64,000 nucleotides of DNA, taken from NCBI GenBank assembly GCA_964547995.1, contig CAZJRB010000018.1, positions 1 to 64,000 of the forward strand. Reading direction: 5' to 3'. Each line of letters begins with the position of its first letter. The stretch's first letter is position 1. Position numbers and translations under genes: made by a program. Under the pieces are notes generated by a model. It searched no databases. It saw only the letters and a program-made list of their open reading frames with translations, and was not told the DNA's origin. Below, piece after piece: positions 32,193 to 41,093 of the stretch. The DNA is from CAZJRB01 sp964547995 (GTDB taxonomy: Bacteria; Planctomycetota; Planctomycetia; Pirellulales; Thermoguttaceae).

Positions 32193-34328
32193 TCATCTCA
32201 TCTGGCCCGACGTTTCGAGCGGCCGGGGCGCCCCGGTCGGTTTGGCGCCGGGTTTGGGCCGCCCGTACACGCCGACCATGTACACAACCCTCTGTGACGG
32301 CTTGCCCCAGATCGGCTGCGGTATGCCGTTGTAATTACGCCGCATCTGCGCCTGGTATCCAAAGCTCTTCGCAATCTGGACCGGCCCCAGCTTCGATTGC
32401 TTGGCAACCTCCGGGAGGAACCATCGCTCGGCGTCGGCCGGTTCGTACACCCGCCAGTCGTTGGTGTTGCTGCACCAGACCAGCTTGTTGTTCTTATCAA
32501 CCACCACCACGGTCCCGCCATAAGAGCCGCCGCGCCGGCCGCCAATCGTAAAAACGTCGCCGGGACGCAGGTTGATCTTTGCTGAATAAGCTGTCTTCTT
32601 GCGGGCTTCGTCGCCGCGTGTCCGAAAGCTCGGCGTGTACTCCCGCAGCGGCGTACCGTTCTGGTAGATGTCCATGTCGTCGGCCATCAACCAGTAGATG
32701 GTGGTCGAGCCCCCCGCCGCCATGGCCGGAGCGCGTGGGCGGACGATCGGTTTGCCGTAGCCGGTTACCTGGCGAAGCTTGATCTTGGAATAGATGTTCA
32801 CCGAATTCCAGGCGCCGACTGCCAGCGTGCCCTCTTGGGGCGTCGACGCCTCTTGGCGAAGCGCCAGACGGGCCGGGTCGCCTTGAAAACCCGCGACCGT
32901 CTTACCGTTCACCTCAATGCGGATCCCGGTGCGTCGGACCGAGCATTTCACGGTGTACGGGGTGTTTTGCTCGATCAACTTTCCGACGAAACGCGTCGGG
33001 CTGCTTGTTGTCGGCAGGATTTTTCCATCGACCGCTTCCAATCCCGTCAACGTGCCCGAGGCGTGATAAGCATGGATCTTCATGCGAACTTGCCCCTTGG
33101 CGTGGAGCAAAACGACAACGACTTCACCCGAGCCGTTGATCCATTTACCTTGGAATTCAAGGTCGTATTCCGGCGGCGGCTGGATGGGGAGCGTGATCAG
33201 TGGAGAGATGTGCCCGCCGCCGATGAGTTGGCCGTCCTCGATTTGCCAGGTTCCGGCGATTGCATCCTTTTTCGGATCGATCATCGGAAGCAGATCGACG
33301 AGCTTTTCTCGTATGGATGCCGACGCCGGGACACCGGCCGCCCTCGCTTCCGCTTGAGTCAACTCGGCCAGTTCGGCCAGCCGCTTGTCGACCTTCACCT
33401 TTGTCAGCCCGGTGGCGGCGGGTTCGGCCTTCTCGTACCAGTCGCCCGCATGAAGAAGCAGGGTCTTTTTTTGCCGGCCCTTTCGGGTTTGGGCGACCGC
33501 CCACCAGCCGTCGGCCAGTCGGGCTTGGTCGACCGGTTGGCCGGGGGCGTCTATTTCTCGCTTGGCCAGCGCGGCCAGTTCCGGATCGCTACCTCGTGAC
33601 AAATGGGGCAGGCCGCCTTTCCAGTCGCCACGGCCGAAACAGATCGCCGACCCAACGGCGAGATGGGCCGCGGGATCGTCCGGGTTGGCTTCAAGCGTCT
33701 TCCGCGCCGCCAGCAATTGCTCGTGCTCGCGGCGCAGGCGTTCGACCTCCGGACGCAGCTCGAAAGCCTCCTTGCGCAAGTCCTTGCCGGCAGGACGCTG
33801 GCTGACGCGATTGGCCAGTGCGGCAATGCTCAGGGCATAGTCGAACTTTTCGGCGGCCACAGCCCGATGGACATAGGTTCGCGCCGCGCCGACAAGCGAC
33901 TCGATCCGTTCTGTGCTGTTCGCATTATCGGCAAAGGCATTGAGCATTTTCCCTTGGACCGTCAAGGCGTCGATCTGGAACTCGGCCCCAATGACGCTTA
34001 CGATCTCGACCATCAACGCGGCGTCGCCTCCGTCCCCGGCAAGTTCCATGGCCTTGCGCAGCGTGGTAAACCGCTCCGCCGGGCGGCCTTTGACCTCGCC
34101 GGCCATCTTGTAGACTTTATTGGCAAGGTCGATCATCTCTCGATCGTTTCGCTTCTTGTCGAGGTCAAAGACTTCGCCCAGGGTGTTGAGCACCTTCTTC
34201 TGCTGCTGGGCCGAAGGGACCGGAAGCTTTGCTGCGGGTTCCGCGGCGCCAGCTTGACCATCGCCGACCAACAGAAGCCCGGCGTGTGTGAGGATCGCTA
34301 ATGCAAGAATGGTTCGGCAGGCGGTCAT
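32193..34328 (-). CDS. Exported protein with C-terminal LamG-like domain, unknown function
   Basis: 711 residues with a signal peptide (ILALAILTHAGLLLVGDGQAGA). Residues about 40-300 are helical and TPR-like (MIDLANKVYKMAGEV, ERFTTLRKAMELAGDGG, HLAVGSAICFGRGDW). From about 340 (IDPKKDAIAGTWQIEDGQLI) a beta-sandwich of the LamG/DUF1080 type is seen, including YDLEFQGKWINGSGEVVVVL and IRIEVNGKTVAGFQGD. The last 160 residues are a separate basic domain (VFTIGGRRGGSYGGTVVVVD). This architecture recurs in planctomycetes; its role is not known. It is not obviously in an operon with either neighbour. Confidence 0.65.
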   Translation of the reverse strand: MTACRTILALAILTHAGLLLVGDGQAGAAEPAAKLPVPSAQQQKKVLNTLGEVFDLDKKRNDREMIDLANKVYKMAGEVKGRPAERFTTLRKAMELAGDGGDAALMVEIVSVIGAEFQIDALTVQGKMLNAFADNANSTERIESLVGAARTYVHRAVAAEKFDYALSIAALANRVSQRPAGKDLRKEAFELRPEVERLRREHEQLLAARKTLEANPDDPAAHLAVGSAICFGRGDWKGGLPHLSRGSDPELAALAKREIDAPGQPVDQARLADGWWAVAQTRKGRQKKTLLLHAGDWYEKAEPAATGLTKVKVDKRLAELAELTQAEARAAGVPASASIREKLVDLLPMIDPKKDAIAGTWQIEDGQLIGGGHISPLITLPIQPPPEYDLEFQGKWINGSGEVVVVLLHAKGQVRMKIHAYHASGTLTGLEAVDGKILPTTSSPTRFVGKLIEQNTPYTVKCSVRRTGIRIEVNGKTVAGFQGDPARLALRQEASTPQEGTLAVGAWNSVNIYSKIKLRQVTGYGKPIVRPRAPAMAAGGSTTIYWLMADDMDIYQNGTPLREYTPSFRTRGDEARKKTAYSAKINLRPGDVFTIGGRRGGSYGGTVVVVDKNNKLVWCSNTNDWRVYEPADAERWFLPEVAKQSKLGPVQIAKSFGYQAQMRRNYNGIPQPIWGKPSQRVVYMVGVYGRPKPGAKPTGAPRPLETSGQMR

Positions 34329-34414
34329 TTGATCGGCCTTCGGTAAAATAGCAACAGATTTGCAGATTCGCCGGGCGAAACTCGAATCTTCAAGAACGTC
34401 TACAACGGTCTGAA

Positions 34415-36370
34415 CTAATCCTTGGAACCGGTCTCTTTTTTGCGTAATTCAGCGGCTTCGCGTTCCATTTTTTCAAGGTCGCTGAAATCGGGGCCACCGC
34501 TGTCCTGAAACCCGATCTCGTTGAGCGAAACATTGCCCGCAGGCGCAAACCTCTTGGCAAGAGCGCGTTCGTGGAAGACCCTATCGCCTCGCCCGTAACA
34601 CCACAAGGCGAACCAGATGCCTACCAAAGTCACAACAAACAGCCCGCCGGCGATTGCCCCAATCACGTGGTTGGGGATATAGTGGGCCCCCGGCTCCCAA
34701 ATGGGCTCGCCGCCAATCAGCAGCGGGGCCAACTGCAACCGGGTCCAGCCGCTCATCGTCATGCCCGACTTGCTCACGTCCTGTGTATAGGGGACATCGG
34801 TGACCACCAGGCCGCCTTCGGTGATCTCGAGCACCTCGTGGTCGGTATCGTAGACGCCGGTCCCGTCGACGTTCACCCGATTGCCGCCCCGGAGCCCCTT
34901 CGGGGCGCCCCCGTCGATCGCCAGCAACGTCACAGCCGTCTTCGTTCCATTCGGCAAAGTCTCCACCGGACCCTCTGTGATCGAGGTAATGGTTGCCGAA
35001 GTGCGTGCGCGGGAATCATATGCCCAGGTCTTGAAGAAGAAACCCGCCACCTCCACGTATTCGGAGTAGTCCGGACCGTCGCCGGCCGGCATCCCCTCGG
35101 GCAGTTTGCGGACGCAGAAGACTACGGGATTGTCCTGCGAATCGTCCGTGTAGACATAGAGTTCGTAGTAGTGCCTGATTCCGAACCGTTCGACGACGTC
35201 GGCATCGCTGACAGGAATGCGGAGGGTGCGTTTGGCAACACCGGAGAGCATGACGAGTCGCCCGCGTTGGGTGTCGGGCTTATTGAACAAGGGCACGACG
35301 GAGTAGTGACGTTTTCCGTCGCGGTCGGTTCGAACGGCATTCTTACCGGCGTTTTTCAATTGCTCCCTGGCGTCGCGGATCAGTCTACCCGGCTCGGCTT
35401 GCCCAACGGCAAAGAGCATTTGATAGAAGGCCTCCCGGTCCTGCTTGGTAAGGTCCGTTCGGTTGCGGACGGTATCCAGCAGCCCGACATCCATGCCGAG
35501 ATTTCCGAGCAATGTGTCGGGATACCAGGCGATGCGCGGTGCGAGAAAGACGGGTACGGGCCGCTGCTCGTCCTCGCCGGCGAATTTCAACAGCAAGCCG
35601 AACGCACCCGCCCGCGCGTCGATCGAACCCCCTTCCCGCCACTGCTTGGGAACCCTGCGCGTGAAGACCACCGCCGGCTGCCGCCCCTCGTCCAACAGGA
35701 GCTCGCAACGGTAGTAAGCGCCGGCCGCGTCAAAGCCGAACCGCTCGGCCGTTTCGGGTGCGATATGGCAGATTCCGACCTTTGTCAGTCGCCCCCGGAG
35801 TTGGAACAACAGGCCGCGATATTCTGCGGAATCCTCCAATCCCTCGGGCAGATTCAACTCCGGCTCCGCCCATCGCACGAAGTCGGTCATCGTAAAGCTG
35901 CGCAACCGGTACATCAGCCGCAACAACACTTCCTTTTCTTCGTCGTTGACCGGGCGGCCGTCGATGAGCTGGTTGAAGTAACTTTCGTCGATGCCGTATG
36001 CGCGGAGCAGCTCGCGGGGACCGGTGATCTTGTCCGGCATGGGTTCGACTTCCTCGTAGCGGCCCGGCTCGTCGGGTTGCGGTTGGAAATCCCCCAACCG
36101 CAAGTCAGAAGGGTCGGGAGGGTCGGGAAGCACCGGGGCAGGACCAAGAGGGTGCTCGTCCGGCAACTCCCGATCGACAGGCGGTTTGGCAACCGGATCC
36201 GCGAGCAGCGGTGCGACGAACCCCGCTGATGGATCCGTTACTCGCGGCGACGCGCCGGAGGTCGAAGGCTCCTCCTCGGCGACCGCAGCGAGCAAATCCC
36301 CCGCAAGCCAACAAACTGTCGCAAACGTCACACAAAAAGCCAGGTCCCGGGATCTCGACAAGCTGGGCAT
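34415..36370 (-). CDS. Membrane protein with repeated OB-like modules, paralogue of next gene
   Basis: 651 residues: N-terminal hydrophobic segment (AFCVTFATVCWLAGDLLAA), a long soluble part, and a C-terminal transmembrane helix (VIGAIAGGLFVVTLVGIWFALW) followed by a charged tail. The soluble part contains modules of the kind GRLVMLSGVAKRTLRIPV ... VEVAGFFFKTWAYDSR, also found in the gene just upstream (QLVTVEGIVRRANRLP ... VEVTGFFFKRWAYNAW). The modules look like OB-type beta-barrels (inference). The stop of the upstream gene is 2 bp before this ATG, so the two genes are translated together and probably act as one complex. Confidence 0.65.
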   Translation of the reverse strand: MPSLSRSRDLAFCVTFATVCWLAGDLLAAVAEEEPSTSGASPRVTDPSAGFVAPLLADPVAKPPVDRELPDEHPLGPAPVLPDPPDPSDLRLGDFQPQPDEPGRYEEVEPMPDKITGPRELLRAYGIDESYFNQLIDGRPVNDEEKEVLLRLMYRLRSFTMTDFVRWAEPELNLPEGLEDSAEYRGLLFQLRGRLTKVGICHIAPETAERFGFDAAGAYYRCELLLDEGRQPAVVFTRRVPKQWREGGSIDARAGAFGLLLKFAGEDEQRPVPVFLAPRIAWYPDTLLGNLGMDVGLLDTVRNRTDLTKQDREAFYQMLFAVGQAEPGRLIRDAREQLKNAGKNAVRTDRDGKRHYSVVPLFNKPDTQRGRLVMLSGVAKRTLRIPVSDADVVERFGIRHYYELYVYTDDSQDNPVVFCVRKLPEGMPAGDGPDYSEYVEVAGFFFKTWAYDSRARTSATITSITEGPVETLPNGTKTAVTLLAIDGGAPKGLRGGNRVNVDGTGVYDTDHEVLEITEGGLVVTDVPYTQDVSKSGMTMSGWTRLQLAPLLIGGEPIWEPGAHYIPNHVIGAIAGGLFVVTLVGIWFALWCYGRGDRVFHERALAKRFAPAGNVSLNEIGFQDSGGPDFSDLEKMEREAAELRKKETGSKD

Positions 36371-36372
36371 AG

Positions 36373-37362
36373 TTAACCTTCACTCGCTTGGGATTCCGCA
36401 GGCGTCCCGTTCTTCAACGAAGTCTCCGCGCCGAGCAGGACATCCAGATTTACGGGGGGCTCCGGCTGCTCGGCCCGACCCCGCCGGGTCTTATAATAGA
36501 TGTACACTGCTATCAAGAAGCTCACGATGGCCGCCACGCCAATGATCGTCATGAAGAACCGGGCGTTTATCGTAATCGTCTTTTCCTCGGGCAACAGCAA
36601 CACCGGATGCCACCGGACGTTCTTTGCCAACATCGCCGGCGCCGTGGTAAGCGATAACTTCTCGCGTCGGGGATCCCACGCATTGTAGGCCCAACGTTTG
36701 AAGAAAAAGCCGGTCACTTCGACGTCCGCTTCCACCTTCATGCCGATGGGAAAACCTTCGGGCAGGTCCAGGCAGTAGACCACAATCGGCGAGTTGACGT
36801 TGTCGGTGGGAAACAACCAGAATCGCCAACCGAACCCATCGGTATTTTTCGGCGCCGGCAAGCGGTTGGCACGACGGACAATTCCCTCCACCGTAACCAG
36901 TTGCCCCCGATATTCCTTGGACTGCGCACACAACTGTGTATAGGTAACGCGACCTTCCGATTTATCTTCGATCACGGGTTCGTCGTTTTGTCGGAGTATT
37001 TTCAGCAAGCGAAACCAGGCTTCCTTTTCTTCCCGCAACCACACCGTGTCGTCTTGTATGGTTTCAAGTTGTTCGGGCGTCAACTCGAAAATGCCGTCCA
37101 GGGTCGGGTCCTTGGGAACGGGCAACGATGAATCGGCGGCTGCAACTTCGGTCGGTTCGAGGGGCCCGGGATCGGCGACGGACTCTGCCGGTGAAGTGTT
37201 TTCCTCACCACACAACATCATGAACCATGCCCAATTCCGCGGTTTGCGAACCTCGTTCATCAAGATCACGACCAACCCCAGCGCCAATACCAGCGAGAGC
37301 AATCGCAACTGCTCTCGGCGCTGAAGGTAGTTTCGGACGGGCTTCTTTCGAAAATCGACCAC
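36373..37362 (-). CDS. Membrane protein with OB-like module, paralogue of 34415-36370
   Basis: Open frame extends to 37635, but the first ~90 codons do not look like protein; a GTG at 37362 (VDFRKKPVRNYLQRR) gives a sensible cytoplasmic stretch before the first transmembrane helix (LLSLVLALGLVVILM). A soluble part follows with EYRGQLVTVEGIVRRANRLP and VEVTGFFFKRWAYNA, then a second helix (FFMTIIGVAAIVSFLIAVYIYY). Operon partner is the larger paralogue, spaced 2 bp. Divergent from the sigma-factor gene. The start codon is the weak point of this call. Confidence 0.6.
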   Translation of the reverse strand: MVDFRKKPVRNYLQRREQLRLLSLVLALGLVVILMNEVRKPRNWAWFMMLCGEENTSPAESVADPGPLEPTEVAAADSSLPVPKDPTLDGIFELTPEQLETIQDDTVWLREEKEAWFRLLKILRQNDEPVIEDKSEGRVTYTQLCAQSKEYRGQLVTVEGIVRRANRLPAPKNTDGFGWRFWLFPTDNVNSPIVVYCLDLPEGFPIGMKVEADVEVTGFFFKRWAYNAWDPRREKLSLTTAPAMLAKNVRWHPVLLLPEEKTITINARFFMTIIGVAAIVSFLIAVYIYYKTRRGRAEQPEPPVNLDVLLGAETSLKNGTPAESQASEG

Positions 37363-37849
37363 GGAACCGGATCCCGTTTCCAGGGGGGGTGGAAACACGG
37401 ACAAAACCAAAATGCGGACGAAGTCAGGGGGGTGAATATAAGAGATTCTAGCTCCCGTTTCTCCAGGGAACAAGCTGTGATTGTCGGCAGGGGACCCAGC
37501 GTGCAACTTGTCCTCTGAAGAAATCGTCCAAGGTGATAAATAGTATTGCGTTCCCCCTGGCTGGAGGGGAAACAGCCAAAAACTCGTAAACGCATACCTC
37601 CCCAGCGGTATTATGGGGGTGATTTGGAGCGCCATGGCGGCTAAAATGGCGTAAGGATAGTTGTTGGGGAATATTCTTCCCTCGCGAGCCCGAATGCGGA
37701 TACGGTCGGGTCCTGCCCACGGCGGCTACGTCAGCCGCACAGGTGGTTCCAAGGTCCATGGCGCGGCCCGCGCAATGCACGGTCTGCACCGTTTCGCGCG
37801 GAAAGTTGGGTGGCGGCCCGGGGGCGCGAGCGGGAAAGGAGCGACGACC
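37363..37849. other. Divergent intergenic region
   Basis: The 487 bp between the minus-strand membrane-protein pair and the plus-strand sigma gene must hold both promoters. No clear -35/-10 pair stood out. The region also holds the doubtful 5' extension of the membrane-protein frame. Confidence 0.3.
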
Positions 37850-38353
37850 TTGGCGTTATCGTTGGCCGAGTTTAACCGAATGGTGGATGACCACGGCCCC
37901 GCTCTCTACCGGATGGCCTACCGCATGGTAGGCGATCAGCACGAGGCGGAGGATTTGGTCCAGGAGGCGTACCGGTCGGCGTGGAAGAGTCGGAAGACCT
38001 TCCGACCGGGCGGGGGCGAGCGGGCGTGGATCGTGTCCATCCTGCGGCGCCGTGTTGCCGACCACTGGCGGCGTCCCCGGCCACCAACGTTGTTTTCCGC
38101 CGACAAGAACATTGAACTTGGATTTCCAGGGGAAGACCCCTTACGAGATGAGTTTACCGACGAGATGCAGCAGGCGCTGGGGCTCCTGCCGGACGACTTG
38201 CGGCAGACTCTTTTGCTGGTCATTGTCGCCGAACTGACCCACCAGGAAGCGGCCGACATGCTCGGGGTTCCCCTGGGGACGGTTCTTTCCCGAGTCAGCC
38301 GTGCCAGAAAACGTCTCCGGGAATATTTGCTGGCCACCAGCAGAACTCAATAG
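37850..38353 (+). CDS. ECF-type RNA polymerase sigma factor
   Basis: Start chosen at TTG 37850 because AAAGGAG lies 8 nt upstream; an in-frame extension reaches 37661 without protein character. The 167 residues show sigma region 2 (YRMAYRMVGDQHEAEDLVQEAYRSAW) and region 4 (LPDDLRQTLLLVIVAELTHQ, EAADMLGVPLGTVLSRVSRA, RKRLREYL). ECF sigma factors switch on envelope or stress genes under control of an anti-sigma protein. The next gene, 38 bp downstream, is a membrane-spanning VWA protein and is the natural candidate for its regulator (inference). Confidence 0.9.
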   Translation: MALSLAEFNRMVDDHGPALYRMAYRMVGDQHEAEDLVQEAYRSAWKSRKTFRPGGGERAWIVSILRRRVADHWRRPRPPTLFSADKNIELGFPGEDPLRDEFTDEMQQALGLLPDDLRQTLLLVIVAELTHQEAADMLGVPLGTVLSRVSRARKRLREYLLATSRTQ

Positions 38354-38391
38354 ATGGAAGCGAGACAAGAAGAATAGTAGGCCCTGAATCC

Positions 38392-40722
38392 ATGCACCCG
38401 TCAGACCCCGATTCCGATCATGGCCTGGATGCCGAATTGCGTGACGTTCCGCTGCCGGAAGGTTTGTTGCTCAGGTTGCGCCAAGCCGCGCTGACGGACA
38501 ATGAGGGTCTCGATACTGCTCTTCGCTATATTCGAATACCGTCGGGGTTATCGGACGGGTTGCGGCGGATTCCCTTGGCGGACGACGAAGGGCTGGACGC
38601 CGCCTTGTGCGAGGTGCCGGTGCCGGCGGGGTTGACCAACCGATTGCGCCACGTCCCCCTGGCATCCAATGAAGGGCTGGACGCCGCGCTTCGCAACGTC
38701 CCGATTCCGGCCAGCGTCCTGAAGGGCTTCCAACTTCCAAAGCAGCGGCTGACCGTCGCGAGATTGGTGCAATGGGCGACGGCTCTGTCGCTGATGATTT
38801 TGATCGGGACTTCCTACTTAGGTGCAATGTCGGCATTCCTGGTAGCGACATACCGTCCTCACAAGACGCCCAAGCTGCCCTTCCTGGACAGTGTGACGAT
38901 CGAATGGTTCGACGAATCCGAAGTGGCGCCGATCGTCTTTGGCTTACCCGCCATTGGGATCGACGACGGGGACGATGAGCCGGACCGTCTACCCGTGCCA
39001 AACCTGGAAGTGGAATTGGTTGAGGAATCGGACCGGTCGGAGCACCTGGTAGCGGAGGTGAACTCGCTGTTCAACGCACATGACGTTTTCCTCGACGCCA
39101 ACCGGCTCCGCGACTGGGTGCCGGAGAAGTTCGGGAAGGCGCTCACTTACCCGCTGCGCGAGGAAGGTGGCCGGTTGGACATGGTTTCGGGGCGGGTCCG
39201 TCGGGCGGTCAAGTTGCCGCACATGTTTCTTGCGCCCGAAAGTGCCCGGTTCCTGTCGCGATACGGCGTGCATCCGTTTGTCGCGATAATGCATCCTAAG
39301 TTGCAGGTTTCCCAGGTTCCGCTGGACGCGACTCCGTTGAGCTATGAATTAGCGCTTCGCTGTTTAGCGGACAACGAACTGCCGCCTCCGGAGGATATCC
39401 GCACGGAAGAGTTCCTGGACCGGATTGATTACCACTTCCCGCGCCCGCGGAATCGCAATGCCATGGAACTCTACACGGCGGGGGGCCGGTCTCCGTTCGG
39501 CAAGTCGCCGTTCGGCAACCCGACGCTTTCGCCGTCTCTGTTGCAGATCGGGGTCCGGGCCCGCGATTTCGGGAATCTCGAATATCCGCCTACCCATCTG
39601 GTTGTCGTGATGGAAGTCTCGCCGGCCATGCGTTGGGACGGTCGATCGGAAATGATCCACCGCTCGCTTCGCAAACTGCTTGAGCAATTCGGCCCGGAGG
39701 ATCGGATCTCGCTGGTTGCGTTTAGCGAAGACGTGGAAGTGCTGTTGGAACAGGGCGGGCACCTCAATGGCGATGAACTGTCGCGGGCCCTCGGCTCGCT
39801 TTCTCCAAAGCGAGCCATCAATGTCGGGGCCGGTTTGCGCGAGGCCTACTCGATTGCCCGCCGAGGAACGATGTTCTACCTCCAGGTTCCCCGGGTCGTA
39901 TTGCTCTCCGACGGGCTGGCGGGGATGGGTCGCGGAATCAGCGATCCGATCGAGCATCGCTTGGCGGACGCGGCCGCGCACGGCGTCCGGCTGGATGTGA
40001 TCGACTTTCGGCGGGAAGAGGATCCCGATCTACAGTTGGCCGGGTTCGCCCAGGCGGGCGGCGGCTCGGTGTACCGGGCCGCCAGCGCCGACGAAATACG
40101 CTGGGCCCTGCTGGAAATCATGACCGGAAAACCCCAATTGCTCACCAAGGAAGTTGAGCTGAGGGTCACCTTCAATCCCAAGAGCGTCGTTTGGTACCGC
40201 CTCTTCGGTCATGAAGCGAGAGCCATGGACGAAACGACGGAGCTGGCGGTCGATTTCCGTGCCGGTCAGTCGGCCACGGCACTGTACGAAATCGTGCTCA
40301 GACCGGATGGAGGGAAAAACATCGCAAAAGTGGAGTTGTCGTGGCAACCTCCCGGTGCGGTAGGCAGTCTCGATCAGGAGACCATTACGCGAAACGTCCG
40401 TCGCGACCAGCTTGCTCCGCCATTCGATCAGGCGGCCCCGTCGTTACAGGCGGCGGCGCTGGTGGCCCAAACCGCGGAAATCCTCCGGGGATCGCCTTTC
40501 GCCAGGACGCCCCTTGAATTGAAGCGGTCCGATCCCAAGCTCTTTGCGGAAATCCTCCAGGGATCCGGCGCAACGACGATGCGGAACTCGCGGATGGGTG
40601 CCGTCTTGGTGCTTTCCAAGAAAGGCGATTCGGAATTACGCAATTGGCCTTCCTTTGTGGAGTTCATGTCGCTGGTCGAGAAGGCGGACAAGGCCCGGCC
40701 ATACCACAGAGGGGCAAGATAA
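38392..40722 (+). CDS. VWA-domain membrane protein with four N-terminal repeats; putative sigma regulator
   Basis: 776 residues. Four ~28-residue repeats of the form NEGLDAALxxVPVPAGLxxR occupy residues 8-115 on the cytoplasmic side, then one transmembrane helix (WATALSLMILIGTSYLGAM). A VWA domain lies at about 395-600, similar to YfbK-type proteins, with a further domain (GKPQLLTKEVELRVTFNPKS) like DUF3520. The metal site is degenerate: VVVMEVSPAMRW replaces the usual DxSxS. Layout and position directly after the ECF sigma suggest the cytoplasmic repeats bind sigma while the outer VWA part senses something in the envelope (inference). The downstream TPR/ExbBD genes may be its targets. Confidence 0.8.
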   Translation: MHPSDPDSDHGLDAELRDVPLPEGLLLRLRQAALTDNEGLDTALRYIRIPSGLSDGLRRIPLADDEGLDAALCEVPVPAGLTNRLRHVPLASNEGLDAALRNVPIPASVLKGFQLPKQRLTVARLVQWATALSLMILIGTSYLGAMSAFLVATYRPHKTPKLPFLDSVTIEWFDESEVAPIVFGLPAIGIDDGDDEPDRLPVPNLEVELVEESDRSEHLVAEVNSLFNAHDVFLDANRLRDWVPEKFGKALTYPLREEGGRLDMVSGRVRRAVKLPHMFLAPESARFLSRYGVHPFVAIMHPKLQVSQVPLDATPLSYELALRCLADNELPPPEDIRTEEFLDRIDYHFPRPRNRNAMELYTAGGRSPFGKSPFGNPTLSPSLLQIGVRARDFGNLEYPPTHLVVVMEVSPAMRWDGRSEMIHRSLRKLLEQFGPEDRISLVAFSEDVEVLLEQGGHLNGDELSRALGSLSPKRAINVGAGLREAYSIARRGTMFYLQVPRVVLLSDGLAGMGRGISDPIEHRLADAAAHGVRLDVIDFRREEDPDLQLAGFAQAGGGSVYRAASADEIRWALLEIMTGKPQLLTKEVELRVTFNPKSVVWYRLFGHEARAMDETTELAVDFRAGQSATALYEIVLRPDGGKNIAKVELSWQPPGAVGSLDQETITRNVRRDQLAPPFDQAAPSLQAAALVAQTAEILRGSPFARTPLELKRSDPKLFAEILQGSGATTMRNSRMGAVLVLSKKGDSELRNWPSFVEFMSLVEKADKARPYHRGAR

Positions 40723-41093
40723 AAACCCCTCCCGCCGGTACGCATGGCCAACAAGGGATAGTTGGACTAAAATCGTGGGCAATGCAAAAACCGAGACATT
40801 CTCTACGGGAACCTTGTGCTCCAGCACGGAACTCGCTAACCTGTTGGAAAGAGTGACTTGTCGTGCGAGGCGGCGTCGGTCACCTGCGCATCTCCGCCTT
40901 TTTGATAATTCCACCTTTTTTGACACTTCGTCTTCCTTCGGAATATTCCTCGGTTGACAAGCAGAATCAGTTTTACGGAGGCCGGTCGTCCGGACACGCC
41001 CGACGGTTGTGACTCGCGGAGTGATTCCGACAGGTAGAGGTAGATAGAAGAGGAAGCAGAATTCAGCAGGCAACCTCATCGAGGAAAGGACCC
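40723..41093. other. Leader region of the TPR/ExbBD operon
   Basis: 371 bp without a gene. It holds the promoter at 40920-40949 and, further on, GAGGAAAGGA before the ATG at 41094. Confidence 0.4.
40920..40949 (+). promoter_or_regulatory. Putative promoter for TPR/ExbBD operon
   Basis: TTGACA (40920-40925), 18 nt, TATTCC (40944-40949). A second TTGACA lies at 40954. Predicted leader about 135 nt. Confidence 0.45.

Noticed and set aside
37661..37849. N-terminal extension of the ECF sigma factor
   Set aside because: The extension lacks protein character, while TTG 37850 has a well-placed AAAGGAG and gives the normal family length.
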